Assembly: GCA_023427825.1 (NCBI GenBank)
Contig: JAEZAI010000111.1
Span: forward strand, 1 to 20,440
Reading direction: 5' to 3'
Source: Actinomycetes bacterium
Lineage (GTDB): Bacteria; Actinomycetota; Acidimicrobiia; Acidimicrobiales; Microtrichaceae
Length of the DNA: 20,440 bases
The notes beneath the pieces were generated by a model. It did not search any database, had not been told where the DNA came from, and saw only the letters and a program-made list of their open reading frames with translations. Both the position numbers and the translations under genes were made by a program. Of this stretch, positions 1 to 6,796 are shown piece after piece (the stretch's first letter is position 1; each line of letters starts with the position of its first letter).

Positions 1-935
1 GGGGGGGGGGTGGGTGGGGGGGTGCCGCCCCCCGGGGGGCGGTGCCGCCGGCGCCACACAGGTGGCACTCGGGACCGTCCCTCGCCCCGGCCGCGTTCTC
101 GGACCGGCTCGGTGGCCTGATCCTCGACGGCTTCATCGTGGGTGTGGTCCAGCTGCCGGTGGTCCTCGTGACGTACGGACTTCTGGCGCTCATCGGGTCG
201 TCGTCGAGCGTGGATCCGACCAGCTGCACCAACTGGACCACGACGGGCTCCGGTCAGATGCTCGGCACGGGGTGCCGCCCCGACAACGTCGCCCTGGTCT
301 ACGCGGTGCTCGCGGTCTACGCGATCGTGAACTTCTGGATCTGGTGGCGCCTCGTCCCCGGGCGGATGGCGCGGCGCGGCGCGAGCGTCGGCATGGGCAT
401 CGCCAAGCTGCGGATCGACGACGTCGCCGGCGACGGCGTCGGACGAGCCCAGGCGTTCTGGCGAGCGCTGCTCGCCGGGTTCCTCCCGCTGGTCCTCTCG
501 CTGCCGGCCGTCGTGATCATCCTGGCCACCTTCGGGGGAGCGGACGACGTCGACCCGCCTGTCGCGCCGATCGCCATCGGGGTCGTCCTCGTGTTGGTGG
601 GCTACGCCCTGCCGTGGCTGTGGTTCTTCTGGGACCGCCGGCACCAGACCCTGTACGACAAGTTCTCGCTCACCGTGGTGTCGGGGCCCGACGCACCGAC
701 CGAACCGTGGTCGGTCGCGGCGCTCTGGTGCGGCATCCTCGCTCCGATCGCCATCATCACGGGCCCGCTCGCCGTGGTGTTCGGCAACATCGCCATGCGT
801 CGCCACGACGACGTGCGCATCCCGACCCGCGGCCGGGGCGCCGCCCGCGCCGGTCAGGTGCTGGGCTGGCTCGTCACGGTGCCGATGATCCTCGGGATCG
901 TGGTCGTCGCCATCGGAGCCATCGCCTCGGCGTGA
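1..935 (+). CDS. RDD-family membrane protein, 5'-truncated by window edge
   Basis: The frame is open from the first bases of the window to a TGA at 933-935, so the true start lies upstream; a GTG at 42 is in frame but the frame continues above it. The visible protein has a short Pro/Ala-rich segment, then FSDRLGGLILDGFIVG, typical of the first helix of RDD proteins, where the arginine and aspartate are the family's conserved residues. Several hydrophobic helices follow, with RRHQTLYDKFSLTVVS, the usual end of an RDD domain, around residues 200-215 counted from the GTG. The C-terminal part has two more helices (AALWCGILAPIAIITGPLAVVFG and GWLVTVPMILGIVVVAIGAIA), resembling the DUF4190-type pair often fused to RDD proteins. 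It is an inner-membrane protein; RDD proteins have been linked to ion transport, but the substrate cannot be told here. Confidence 0.8.
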   Translation, partial: GGGGWGGAAPRGAVPPAPHRWHSGPSLAPAAFSDRLGGLILDGFIVGVVQLPVVLVTYGLLALIGSSSSVDPTSCTNWTTTGSGQMLGTGCRPDNVALVYAVLAVYAIVNFWIWWRLVPGRMARRGASVGMGIAKLRIDDVAGDGVGRAQAFWRALLAGFLPLVLSLPAVVIILATFGGADDVDPPVAPIAIGVVLVLVGYALPWLWFFWDRRHQTLYDKFSLTVVSGPDAPTEPWSVAALWCGILAPIAIITGPLAVVFGNIAMRRHDDVRIPTRGRGAARAGQVLGWLVTVPMILGIVVVAIGAIASA

Positions 936-1177
936 CGCGACGGGCAGGGGGCATCGCCGAGTCGGCACTCGTCGTCCTCCCGGGCCACGTGCTCGGCGAC
1001 CCGCAGCATCTGCCGCCCGGACGGCTGCAGCCCGACTGAGTGCAGAGCAGTCCGGTCGACACACGTTCGACCGCACCCCATTCCCACATGGCGGCGGCGC
1101 GCTCGAAGACGATCAACCCCAGCAGTTGCAGGAGGGGAGATCTGCCAGCACCTCAAACCGACGTTGGAACCGCGTCG
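936..1177. other. Intergenic region, convergent
   Basis: This gap separates the end of the RDD gene from the end of the minus-strand lipoprotein gene. Short open frames cross it on both strands but none has convincing composition or a ribosome-binding site. I see no repeat or RNA gene in it. Confidence 0.4.
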
Positions 1178-1858
1178 TCACCGTGGTCGAGTCACCGTGC
1201 AGCTGCCGCTCTGGGCGCTGTTCGCCTTCTGGCAGCACTGCTGCCAGCCGCTGCACACCGTGGAGTCGTCGACGAACACGCTGACCGACGGCAACGTCAC
1301 CGCGCCAGGGAGCGTCGTACCTTGCGCGCGCTCGGCATGGGCGGCGAGGAACTTCCCGCTCTTGGCCAGCTGTTCGAGCGCCTTGCCCTTCACCACGGTC
1401 ATCGTGGTGACCAAGGACTCGGCGCCATCCGGCGTCGTGTCGATCCTGGGAGCGGTCATGGTCGCGACCACGGTCGTCTGATCGAAGGACATGGCGACGT
1501 TGGGCGGGTCCGCCGTGAAGCTGTCGTCACCGGCGTCCTTCCACAGGTCCACGAACGACGCCATCGTCATGTGGCCGGCATCTCTCACGGGACGGTCGGT
1601 GAACCAGGTCACCAGCTCGTTGCCGAGGGTGATCGGGACGGTCAAGGTGAAGCTGCCCGGCTCGCCGGGCACTGGAGCTGCCTCGGCGTCGCGCCCGTCG
1701 AAGACGAAGAGATAGGCGGGCGAGTCCTGCGCAGCCGTCTTGGCCGTGTCCGGTGGCGGGTCCGCTGTCGTGGTCGTGCTCGAGCACGCCGCTGTTGCCA
1801 ACGCGACGGCGGCGACACAGCACAGGGCCACCCGGCGAGTGCGAGGCGTCGAGGTCAT
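1178..1858 (-). CDS. Predicted secreted lipoprotein, function unknown
   Basis: This encodes about 226 residues beginning MTSTPRTRRVALCCVAAV. The N-terminus is a basic stretch, a hydrophobic core and ATAACSS, a loose lipobox, followed by a Thr/Pro-rich linker, so it is probably exported and anchored to the membrane. The frame stays open upstream to 2068, but that extension overlaps the regulator gene and would bury the signal peptide, so the start at 1858 is preferred. The mature domain has alternating beta-like segments (SFTLTVPITLGNELVTWF, NVAMSFDQTTVVATMTAPRI) and a C-terminal cluster of cysteines (STVCSGWQQCCQ, then a further Cys) that could form disulfides outside the cell. I do not recognise the family. 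It lies outside the island. Confidence 0.75.
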   Translation of the reverse strand: MTSTPRTRRVALCCVAAVALATAACSSTTTTADPPPDTAKTAAQDSPAYLFVFDGRDAEAAPVPGEPGSFTLTVPITLGNELVTWFTDRPVRDAGHMTMASFVDLWKDAGDDSFTADPPNVAMSFDQTTVVATMTAPRIDTTPDGAESLVTTMTVVKGKALEQLAKSGKFLAAHAERAQGTTLPGAVTLPSVSVFVDDSTVCSGWQQCCQKANSAQSGSCTVTRPR

Positions 1859-2042
1859 GGTGCTCCGATCCGGCGCCCACATCGGGCCCCGCGCTCGTAT
1901 CGGCGAAGCACACCCGACATGTAGAACGGCACGCAGAAATGGCCGTTCGAACACTCGCAAGGTCTGCCGACGGGACCGAGCGCGTTCCGCTCGTGTGGCT
2001 GGCGAGACGCGGGGGCGCCACAGGGCGACGTCGCCCGCCGGA

Positions 2043-2495
2043 TCAGGCGTCCGTACGTCCGTCCGCACCCAGGCGGGCGAGCAGCGCTCGCAACTGGGTC
2101 TTCTCCGACTTGTCGAGTCCGTCGAGCAGACGGTCCTCGGCCTCGTCGCTGGCCCGGATGGCCTTCTCCAGCGTGCGGCGACCCTTGGCGGTCAGCGCGA
2201 CGACGTTGCGGCGACGATCGCGGGGATCGGCCTGGCGGGCGACGAGCCCCTTGGCCTCCAGCCCGTCGAGCAGGCCGACCATGGTGGTGCGGTCGACCTG
2301 CAGCCGCTCGGCCGTCTCCTGCTGGGACTCGGGTTCCCGAGCGTCCAGCAGCAACAGCACCGAGAGCTCGCGGCCGTTGATCCCCAACGGGTCGAGGTAC
2401 TCCCGGTGGAGCTCCTCGAGGTCGAGGAAGGCCCGCTTCAGCAGGTAGCCCAGCCGCGTGCTGAGGCGCGGTCCGAGATCGGATTCTCTCGTCAC
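2043..2495 (-). CDS. MarR-family transcriptional regulator
   Basis: This is a 150-residue protein of normal MarR length. The winged helix-turn-helix covers about residues 30-105: ELSVLLLLDAREPESQQETAERLQVDRTTMVGLLDGLEAKGLVAR is the helix-turn-helix and recognition helix, and DPRDRRRNVVALTAKG is the wing with the family's characteristic DxRxR stretch. The ends are helical and should form the dimer interface. It is divergently transcribed from the epimerase gene at 2558 across a 62-bp gap holding a strong inverted repeat (2518-2542). The simplest model is that it represses that gene, and perhaps itself, until a small ligand releases it. The ligand is unknown. Confidence 0.93.
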   Translation of the reverse strand: MTRESDLGPRLSTRLGYLLKRAFLDLEELHREYLDPLGINGRELSVLLLLDAREPESQQETAERLQVDRTTMVGLLDGLEAKGLVARQADPRDRRRNVVALTAKGRRTLEKAIRASDEAEDRLLDGLDKSEKTQLRALLARLGADGRTDA

Positions 2496-2517
2496 CTCGG
2501 GCAGCGTACTGCTACGC

Positions 2518-2542
2518 TGATCATCAGACTAACTGACGATCA
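2518..2542. promoter_or_regulatory. Probable MarR operator palindrome
   Basis: Two 10-base arms, TGATCATCAG and CTGACGATCA, are complementary at 9 of 10 positions and separated by 5 bases. The palindrome lies between the divergent MarR and epimerase genes, about 15 bp before the epimerase start and 22 bp before the regulator start, where MarR dimers usually bind. A ribosome-binding site (AGAGGA) follows at about 2545 for the epimerase. Confidence 0.75.
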
Positions 2543-2557
2543 GATAGAGGAACCATC

Positions 2558-3376
2558 ATGACACGTGTACTGCTCACCGGTGCCAGCGGGCTCGTCGGAT
2601 CTCGGGCGCTACCGCGCCTGACCGCGTCCGGCTTCGAATGCCGGGCGCTCGTCCGGTCCGATCACGACCTCCCGACCGGCACCACGGCGGTGCGAGGCGA
2701 CCTCGCGGATCCGGACTCGCTGAAGGCGGCGGTCGAGGACATCGACGCCATCGTCCACCTTGCGGCGCTGTTCCGCACCGAGGACGAGGACGCCATCTGG
2801 CGCGCCAACCTCGACGGGACGCGCAACCTCGTCGACGCCGTCCGCTCGCACGCCCCCGGGGCCCGGTTCATCATGACCAGCACCGGGAACGTCTACGACG
2901 CCGATGCCGCTCGGCCGGCTCTCGAGACCGACGCCTGTTCGCCCACGCTCGCCTATCCAGCCAGCAAGGTGGCCGCCGAGCAGGTCGTCCGTGACAGCGG
3001 TCTGTCCTGGTGCGTGCTGCGGCTGCCGTTCGTCTACGGCGACGGCGACGGCCATCTCGCTTCACTGGGCGGACTCGCCGAGCGGTTCGGCCTGCACCCT
3101 GCCCACACCTACTCCGTGGCGCACCACCGAGACGTCGCTGCGGTGATCGAGCTGGCGTTGTCCGGTGTCACGGACGGACGGATCGTGAACGTCACCGACG
3201 ATGCGGACGTGACCGTCTACGAGATGGCCCGGCTCGGGGGGAACCCCGTCGCAGCCAGTGCAGAGCCGCTCAGCAGTCCGTGGTCGGGACGCATGGACGG
3301 CACGCTGCTCCGCACCTTCGGCTTCCGGCCGACGGTGCCCACCATCCGCGCCGCCGCGCAGGACGGGATCCTCTGA
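2558..3376 (+). CDS. NAD(P)-dependent epimerase/reductase (extended SDR family)
   Basis: This 272-residue protein starts MTRVLLTGASGLVGSR. Residues 8-14 (GASGLVG) form the glycine-rich nucleotide-binding loop of extended short-chain dehydrogenases. The predicted catalytic residues are Ser108 (in MTSTGNVYD), Tyr133 and Lys137 (in YPASK). GDLADPDSL and the segment HLAALF match the NAD-binding half of NAD-dependent epimerase/dehydratase proteins, and VAHHRDVAAVIELAL matches their substrate-side half. It is shorter than sugar epimerases (about 310-340 residues), so it may be a small oxidoreductase of the same fold. The substrate is not visible. The ATG has an AGAGGA ribosome-binding site and sits just after the MarR-type palindrome, suggesting repression by the divergent regulator. 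Confidence 0.88.
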   Translation: MTRVLLTGASGLVGSRALPRLTASGFECRALVRSDHDLPTGTTAVRGDLADPDSLKAAVEDIDAIVHLAALFRTEDEDAIWRANLDGTRNLVDAVRSHAPGARFIMTSTGNVYDADAARPALETDACSPTLAYPASKVAAEQVVRDSGLSWCVLRLPFVYGDGDGHLASLGGLAERFGLHPAHTYSVAHHRDVAAVIELALSGVTDGRIVNVTDDADVTVYEMARLGGNPVAASAEPLSSPWSGRMDGTLLRTFGFRPTVPTIRAAAQDGIL

Positions 3377-3394
3377 GCCGTTCGTGTCGTGGTG

Positions 3395-3426
3395 GCGCCG
3401 CCGACCGCACTGATGGTCGGTGGCGC
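3395..3426. terminator. Hairpin downstream of the epimerase gene
   Basis: A 12-bp stem (GCGCCGCCGACC with GGTCGGTGGCGC, one G-U pair) encloses an 8-base loop, 19 bp after the epimerase stop. No T-run follows, as is common in high-GC actinobacteria. It probably ends epimerase transcription just before the island boundary. Confidence 0.6.
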
Positions 3427-3442
3427 AACGCGAGCCCGCTAC

Positions 3443-3521
3443 GCGAAGAATCCCCTGCAGTTGCAGGGGATTCCAGCGAGCACCCCCAACGGGATTCGAA
3501 CCCGTGCCGCCACCTTGAGAG
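3443..3521. repeat. attL: left copy of the 79-bp attachment repeat
   Basis: This is identical over 79 bp to 18168-18246. It contains, in antisense, the tRNA-Glu sequence from the anticodon loop to the 3' end, and a 26-bp hairpin that follows the tRNA. It diverges exactly after CACCTTGAGAG, inside the anticodon loop, where tyrosine integrases of tRNA-inserting elements often cross over. This copy is not a functional tRNA. Confidence 0.95.
3448..3473. terminator. Hairpin inside attL (copy of the tRNA-Glu terminator-like hairpin)
   Basis: A perfect 12-bp stem, GAATCCCCTGCA with TGCAGGGGATTC, has a 2-base spacer. It is the duplicate of the hairpin at 18173-18198. Confidence 0.6.
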
Positions 3522-3860
3522 CGACCCATGGGCCGACTTCTACGGATGGTGACGGACGCAGACGACTGCAATTCCAAGGGTTTCGCGATGACCGGATGTC
3601 AGCGAACGAGTCCGAATCGCAGCGACCGCGGGTTTTTCGCGGGTTTTTCTGGTTCGCGACGACGGCGCTCGGGGGCGAGCACGGAAGCTCGACCACGGTG
3701 AGGACCAGCCGGTCTGGACGATCTATCGGCGCAGGCGCAGCCAACTCCAGACAGCGGACGAGTGCTAAGGCCGGTCGGTGAGCGTCGCTGCGACTGCGGA
3801 ACCCGGTATGTAGTGGCCCTTCTACTCCCTCTACGTCGCGCCACGGTGAAAAGCATCGGG
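3522..3860. other. Left-end non-coding region of the island
   Basis: No gene is supported here. It holds the alternative 3' end of the integrase frame used in the excised circle (3522-3552, ending in TGA), the left 24-bp arm-type repeat (3626-3649), and a weak version of the cassette-boundary motif at 3810-3820 (GTAGTGGCCCT) beyond the end of the first cargo gene. Confidence 0.6.
3626..3649 (+). repeat. Left arm-type repeat: two tandem 11-mers
   Basis: The unit CGCGGGTTTTT occurs twice in direct tandem inside a 24-bp block that is repeated exactly at 18111-18134. The two blocks lie on either side of the attachment repeat in the reconstructed circle, in the same orientation. That is the arrangement of arm-type integrase-binding sites. 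A role in transcription termination is an alternative. Confidence 0.6.
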
Positions 3861-4562
3861 TCAGCTTGTCTGGCAACGCGTCAGCCCATCGTGCACTGCT
3901 GTGATCCGAGGGTCGCTGCGCAACCGGTCCTCAAGCCTCCGGATCGTCGCAGCGGGCGTGCGTGGCTCGAAGACGAGTTGGACGCCTCCGTCAACCGTCC
4001 AGAAGGACTGCATCTCCTCCGGGTAGGTCCACTCTCCGGTGCCAGAGGGCTCCATCCAGGGTGGCGGCTCCGCCTCCAGACCTTCAGCAGTCGCACAGAT
4101 GGTGACCCCCTGCTGGGTCGGCCAAGTAACAGCCACGGCTGCGGTTCCAAGCGCTGCGACCACAGCGCCAATGCCGAGGATGCAGTAAGTGCGGCGAACC
4201 GGGAACGGCGGCTGGCGGAACGGCACCGCCATCAGCACCGGGCTGAACGCGATGAGGAGGTACGGAAGGAAGAACACGCCCACGGTGCAAGTGGTCAGCG
4301 CGACGGGCCGGAACCACCGGGACGGGATCAGCAACGCCGGTGTCCATGCCAGGGCGATCAGCACGCTGAGCGTGATGAACTCCTCGCGTGAGCCGTCCCA
4401 AGCCCAGCCTGCGACTAGGCCGAGCAGGGCAACGAGCGTTGCCGCCGACGCGATCGCCCGGCGGTACGCCCACCAGCCCGAATCAGCGTCCGGTTCCTCG
4501 AGTGGTCCGTCGCTGCGGGCTACGGTGAGCGACCCCCACCACGACGGTCGGTCTTCTCTCAC
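3861..4562 (-). CDS. Four-pass membrane protein with C-terminal extracytoplasmic domain
   Basis: This is a 233-residue protein starting MREDRPSWWGSLTVARSDG. Hydrophobic helices are predicted at about residues 37-54, 62-79, 86-112 and 126-146. The last 85 residues are soluble and contain GGVQLVFEPRTPAATIRRLE followed by DRLRSDPRITAVHDGL. That pattern, a beta strand then a helix then 'DPRI..V', resembles by eye the extracellular domain of FtsX-like proteins, but it lacks the FtsX permease core. I do not recognise the whole protein. It is the first cargo gene; nothing is close enough to share an operon with it. A degenerate boundary motif lies downstream at 3810-3820. Confidence 0.7.
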   Translation of the reverse strand: MREDRPSWWGSLTVARSDGPLEEPDADSGWWAYRRAIASAATLVALLGLVAGWAWDGSREEFITLSVLIALAWTPALLIPSRWFRPVALTTCTVGVFFLPYLLIAFSPVLMAVPFRQPPFPVRRTYCILGIGAVVAALGTAAVAVTWPTQQGVTICATAEGLEAEPPPWMEPSGTGEWTYPEEMQSFWTVDGGVQLVFEPRTPAATIRRLEDRLRSDPRITAVHDGLTRCQTS

Positions 4563-4883
4563 GGGATCAGGCCGCCCCAGCCCGCAACGACCTCCGTCGA
4601 CGCGACCGCAAGCGTCCGAAGACCGATCGTGGGCTCGGAGGCCTTGCGATGAACCTCATGGCGCCCCCGCCGATCGAGGGCGCTTCCAGTGCCAGCGCGC
4701 CACCGAGTCAGTTGATCAGCCGCTGACCCCCTTCTGGGTAAAGCTGAGGTGAACGCTCGTCACCGAGTTCTGGGCACTGGATGGCACACCGGCACGAAAT
4801 GCCGGATCTACACCGGCCCGACGAGGAGTGGCCCATCTCCCGGCGTTCTGTACCGGTCGGCGGATCGAGGGTGTGGAGCGACA
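4563..4883. other. Intergenic region between divergent cargo genes
   Basis: No convincing gene is visible. The frame of the downstream gene is open leftward to 4749 but its composition there is poor. The region contains a perfect 17-base hairpin at 4789-4805 built from the same letters as the boundary motif (CCGGCA, 5-base loop, TGCCGG), and a further CACCGGC at about 4811. It may be a degenerate cassette boundary. Confidence 0.45.
4789..4805. repeat. Short perfect hairpin related to the boundary motif
   Basis: CCGGCA and TGCCGG flank a 5-base loop. The stem matches the CCGGCA half of the island's repeated motif but lacks the CTAC end. Confidence 0.45.
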
Positions 4884-5270
4884 GTGGATGAGAAACTCAC
4901 CGGCGTGGAACGGAGGCACCTCGAACGCTCTTTGCGAACACTCGGCACCACCGAGGCCCTCGCTGCGGCGGACGAACTCCTGTCGGAGGCCATCGTCGAG
5001 TACTTCCCCAACAGCGAAGCGGACGGCGCCGATCTGGCTCGAATCTACGAGCAAAGAAACGAGCACGTCCGTCGGATCGGGCTCGACGCTCGCGGCCTGT
5101 CCGAAGCGGTCGAGCAGTTTGCCCGGACCTCAAAGATCGGCTCGTTCGCCATGATCCGAGGCGCCCGGCACTACCTGATCTTCATGGACGAAGCTCACGG
5201 CCGAGTGGTGGCCTGCGTGTCGACACCAGGGGACGAGTTTGACGGCTGGGACTCGCCTCACCATCCCTAG
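4884..5270 (+). CDS. Hypothetical protein, about 128 aa
   Basis: I chose the GTG at 4884 because GGAG stands 5-6 bases before it and the protein then begins MDEKLTGVERRHLERSL; the frame is open to 4749 upstream. The protein is soluble and mainly helical in its first 90 residues, ending in two predicted strands (ARHYLIFMDEAHGRVVACVSTP). No signal peptide or membrane segment is visible. I do not recognise the family. The stop is TAG at 5268-5270 and is followed at once by a variant boundary motif (GCCCGCACTGC), as for several other cargo genes. Confidence 0.65.
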   Translation: MDEKLTGVERRHLERSLRTLGTTEALAAADELLSEAIVEYFPNSEADGADLARIYEQRNEHVRRIGLDARGLSEAVEQFARTSKIGSFAMIRGARHYLIFMDEAHGRVVACVSTPGDEFDGWDSPHHP

Positions 5271-5281
5271 GCCCGCACTGC
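5271..5281 (+). repeat. Cassette-boundary motif (variant)
   Basis: GCCCGCACTGC directly follows the TAG of the preceding gene. It differs from the consensus GCCGGCACTAC at two positions. An inverted pair, AGTGCCGG (5351-5358) and CCGGCAGT (5371-5378), lies 70-100 bp further on before the next gene. Confidence 0.5.
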
Positions 5282-5446
5282 TCCGCCCAGAGACGAAGCG
5301 GCTGGACGCTCCTGGTCGCACGGTCGTTGGCGCCCGCCTGTACGGCGCGAAGTGCCGGAGGCACGCAATACCGGCAGTGCGACGGGAGGGCAGTGGCCTT
5401 CGGGCCGATGTGTCCAGTCGCTGTAGGAGCGGGCCGATACGACCTA

Positions 5447-5896
5447 ATGCCCGATCGTACGGACTCAACTACTCGTCGGAACTGGAGACGCTCAGCTCGA
5501 CTGCTGGGCGGGGCCTTGTTCCTCGGTGCGGTGGGCGTGGTCGGCACGTCGTGTGGTGAAGGTCTGGACGCCAGTCAGCCGCCGCCCTCGGACGCGTGCG
5601 GGGGCAGGGACCGGTACTACCCCGATGAACCAGTCGATGTTGCGGTCAAGCTGGACACCACCGTGCAGGGCGTCGAGGAGTTCGTCGAGTACATCGGAGC
5701 CGAGGGCGCACCTGGCGCGGCGAGCGGTGGGGCGATCCAAACCTTGGTTCCCGACCACGATCGCCGGTTGGTATTCCTCAAGTTCGATTGCCTTGCCACC
5801 GCAGCCGATCGACAGGACGCGATCGCCTTCGTGACGCGTTGGCCGACTGTCTCGGCGATCGAACAAGACGTCACCCCGGAGGAGGCATTCCACTGA
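5447..5896 (+). CDS. Predicted lipoprotein with FtsX-extracellular-domain-like fold
   Basis: From the ATG at 5447 this is a 149-residue protein. In-frame ATGs at 5408 and further upstream are possible, and no start has an ideally spaced ribosome-binding site. The N-terminus is RR-rich followed by LLGGALFLGAVGVVGTSC, a signal peptide with a loose lipobox, so it is probably anchored outside the membrane. The C-terminal 85 residues (PVDVAVKLDTTVQGVEEF, then RLVFLKFDCLATAADRQDAI, then VSAIEQDVTPEEAF) resemble the strand-helix-strand pattern and 'EEAF' end of FtsX extracellular domains. This is recognition by eye and needs a profile search. It converges on the next gene, with a large inverted repeat between them. 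Confidence 0.65.
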   Translation: MPDRTDSTTRRNWRRSARLLGGALFLGAVGVVGTSCGEGLDASQPPPSDACGGRDRYYPDEPVDVAVKLDTTVQGVEEFVEYIGAEGAPGAASGGAIQTLVPDHDRRLVFLKFDCLATAADRQDAIAFVTRWPTVSAIEQDVTPEEAFH

Positions 5897-5933
5897 TTCG
5901 GTTCGAGTTCGCCGCTGTTGGGTCGCGCTGGTG

Positions 5934-5982
5934 GCCGGCCTCTACTGGTCGAGCGACGGCGAGACCGACGAGTAGTGCCGGC
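5934..5982. repeat. Cassette-boundary site with full attC-like hairpin
   Basis: The left arm GCCGGCCTCTACT (5934-5946) pairs with AGTAGTGCCGGC (5971-5982), and an inner GGTC (5947-5950) pairs with GACC (5963-5966). The right side carries four extra unpaired bases (5967-5970). The right arm is the reverse complement of the consensus motif. A 49-base stem with asymmetric unpaired bases is the type of structure seen in integron attC sites. It lies between two convergent genes. Confidence 0.6.
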
Positions 5983-5986
5983 TCCC

Positions 5987-6214
5987 TTACGAACCGGTAT
6001 CGCCTCGAGCGTCGGCGAAGGGGTCCGGGTCTGGCTTGCCGTACCGGATGCGACGGTAGGCAAACCCGCCCCAGGACAGCGCGACCATCCCGCCGACGTA
6101 CGCCACCCGTCCCGTGTTCCCCCACGTGTTGACTGTGGCGGCGTAGAGCGGAACGCCAACCCCGACGATAAGGACCGTGACGCCCGCCGTCTCCATCATC
6201 GTCTTGCGATCCAC
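5987..6214 (-). CDS. Small two-helix membrane protein
   Basis: This encodes about 75 residues. The GTG at 6214 is chosen because AGGAGG lies 4 bases before it; the frame stays open to 6244. Two hydrophobic helices are visible (AGVTVLIVGVGVPLYAATV and VAYVGGMVALSWGGFAY), the second followed by RRIRYGK and an acidic tail, so both ends are probably cytoplasmic. I do not recognise the family. In its own orientation the TAA stop is followed after 4 bases by GCCGGCACTAC, the consensus boundary motif. Confidence 0.65.
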   Translation of the reverse strand: MDRKTMMETAGVTVLIVGVGVPLYAATVNTWGNTGRVAYVGGMVALSWGGFAYRRIRYGKPDPDPFADARGDTGS

Positions 6215-6310
6215 GACGCCTCCTCGCCGTCTCGATGGTGACACAGGCGGATCGTGCGGTCCACGCTCGTGTCCGTGGAGTCCGACGGGCCGCCCGCTCA
6301 GACGACGGAT

Positions 6311-6321
6311 GTAATGCCGGC
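6311..6321 (-). repeat. Cassette-boundary motif
   Basis: On the minus strand this reads GCCGGCATTAC, one change from consensus. It lies about a dozen bases after the stop of the minus-strand gene ending at 6333, in that gene's orientation. Confidence 0.6.
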
Positions 6322-6332
6322 TTCTCGTCGCC

Positions 6333-6665
6333 TCAGTCGCCGTCGTTGACGAATGGCGGTGCGTCGACCTCGACTCGTTCCTGTTCCGCTCGTGGGCGCA
6401 GGAGCCAGAGGCTGGGGATCAGCCAGACAAGGATGAACAGGAGCTGGACGACGAGGCGAAGTCCGACGTTGGTCCGCAGCTCGACCGCCCCATTCAGGAC
6501 GACACCCGATGGTCCGTAGTCGGTGGTGAGATCGTCGGCGCCAATCTGCCGCCAACCCTCCACCTCGATCCAGCCCCACAGCACCCACAGGGCCATGCCG
6601 TACGCCACAACGACCACCGCGCGTTGAAAGAGTGAGAGAGCGACGCGTCGGCGTGACCTGCCCAT
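6333..6665 (-). CDS. Two-helix membrane protein, hypothetical
   Basis: This encodes about 110 residues from the ATG at 6665 (MGRSRRRVALSLF). A GTG at 6716 is also in frame but falls within a boundary-motif variant, so the later start is preferred. Helices are at about residues 13-33 (QRAVVVVAYGMALWVLWGWI) and 73-92 (VVQLLFILVWLIPSLWLL), with a roughly 40-residue loop between and an acidic tail. The function is not recognised. It reads in the same direction as the gene ending at 5987 but is separated from it by a boundary motif, so an operon is unlikely. Confidence 0.65.
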   Translation of the reverse strand: MGRSRRRVALSLFQRAVVVVAYGMALWVLWGWIEVEGWRQIGADDLTTDYGPSGVVLNGAVELRTNVGLRLVVQLLFILVWLIPSLWLLRPRAEQERVEVDAPPFVNDGD

Positions 6666-6700
6666 AACTCTGGTCTCATCGGCCCGCACCGCACCGACCT

Positions 6701-6711
6701 GTACAGCCGGC
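6701..6711 (-). repeat. Cassette-boundary motif (weak variant)
   Basis: On the minus strand this reads GCCGGCTGTAC, two changes from consensus. It sits between divergent genes and is embedded in a short palindrome (GTACAGCCGGCTGCAC). Confidence 0.4.
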
Positions 6712-6796
6712 TGCACGGCTCTTTGACTTCACCCTCGATCGGATGGAACGTCATCGCCGTGCCCGCCTACCCTCTCGTGCGGAGAGGGAGGTGCAC

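Noticed and set aside
1..45. Runs of G and C at the window start
   Set aside because: This could be a natural Gly/Pro-coding low-complexity stretch or a contig-end artefact. The sequence alone cannot decide, and it is not evidence of a repeat element.
3010..3552. Open frame overlapping the epimerase gene and attL
   Set aside because: It is a shadow of the epimerase gene in another frame. Only its last 10 codons matter, as the alternative integrase tail in the circular form.
5164..5174. CCCGGCACTAC resembling the boundary motif inside the 128-aa gene
   Set aside because: It is within coding sequence and is simply the codons for Arg-His-Tyr; there is no hairpin partner or gene boundary.
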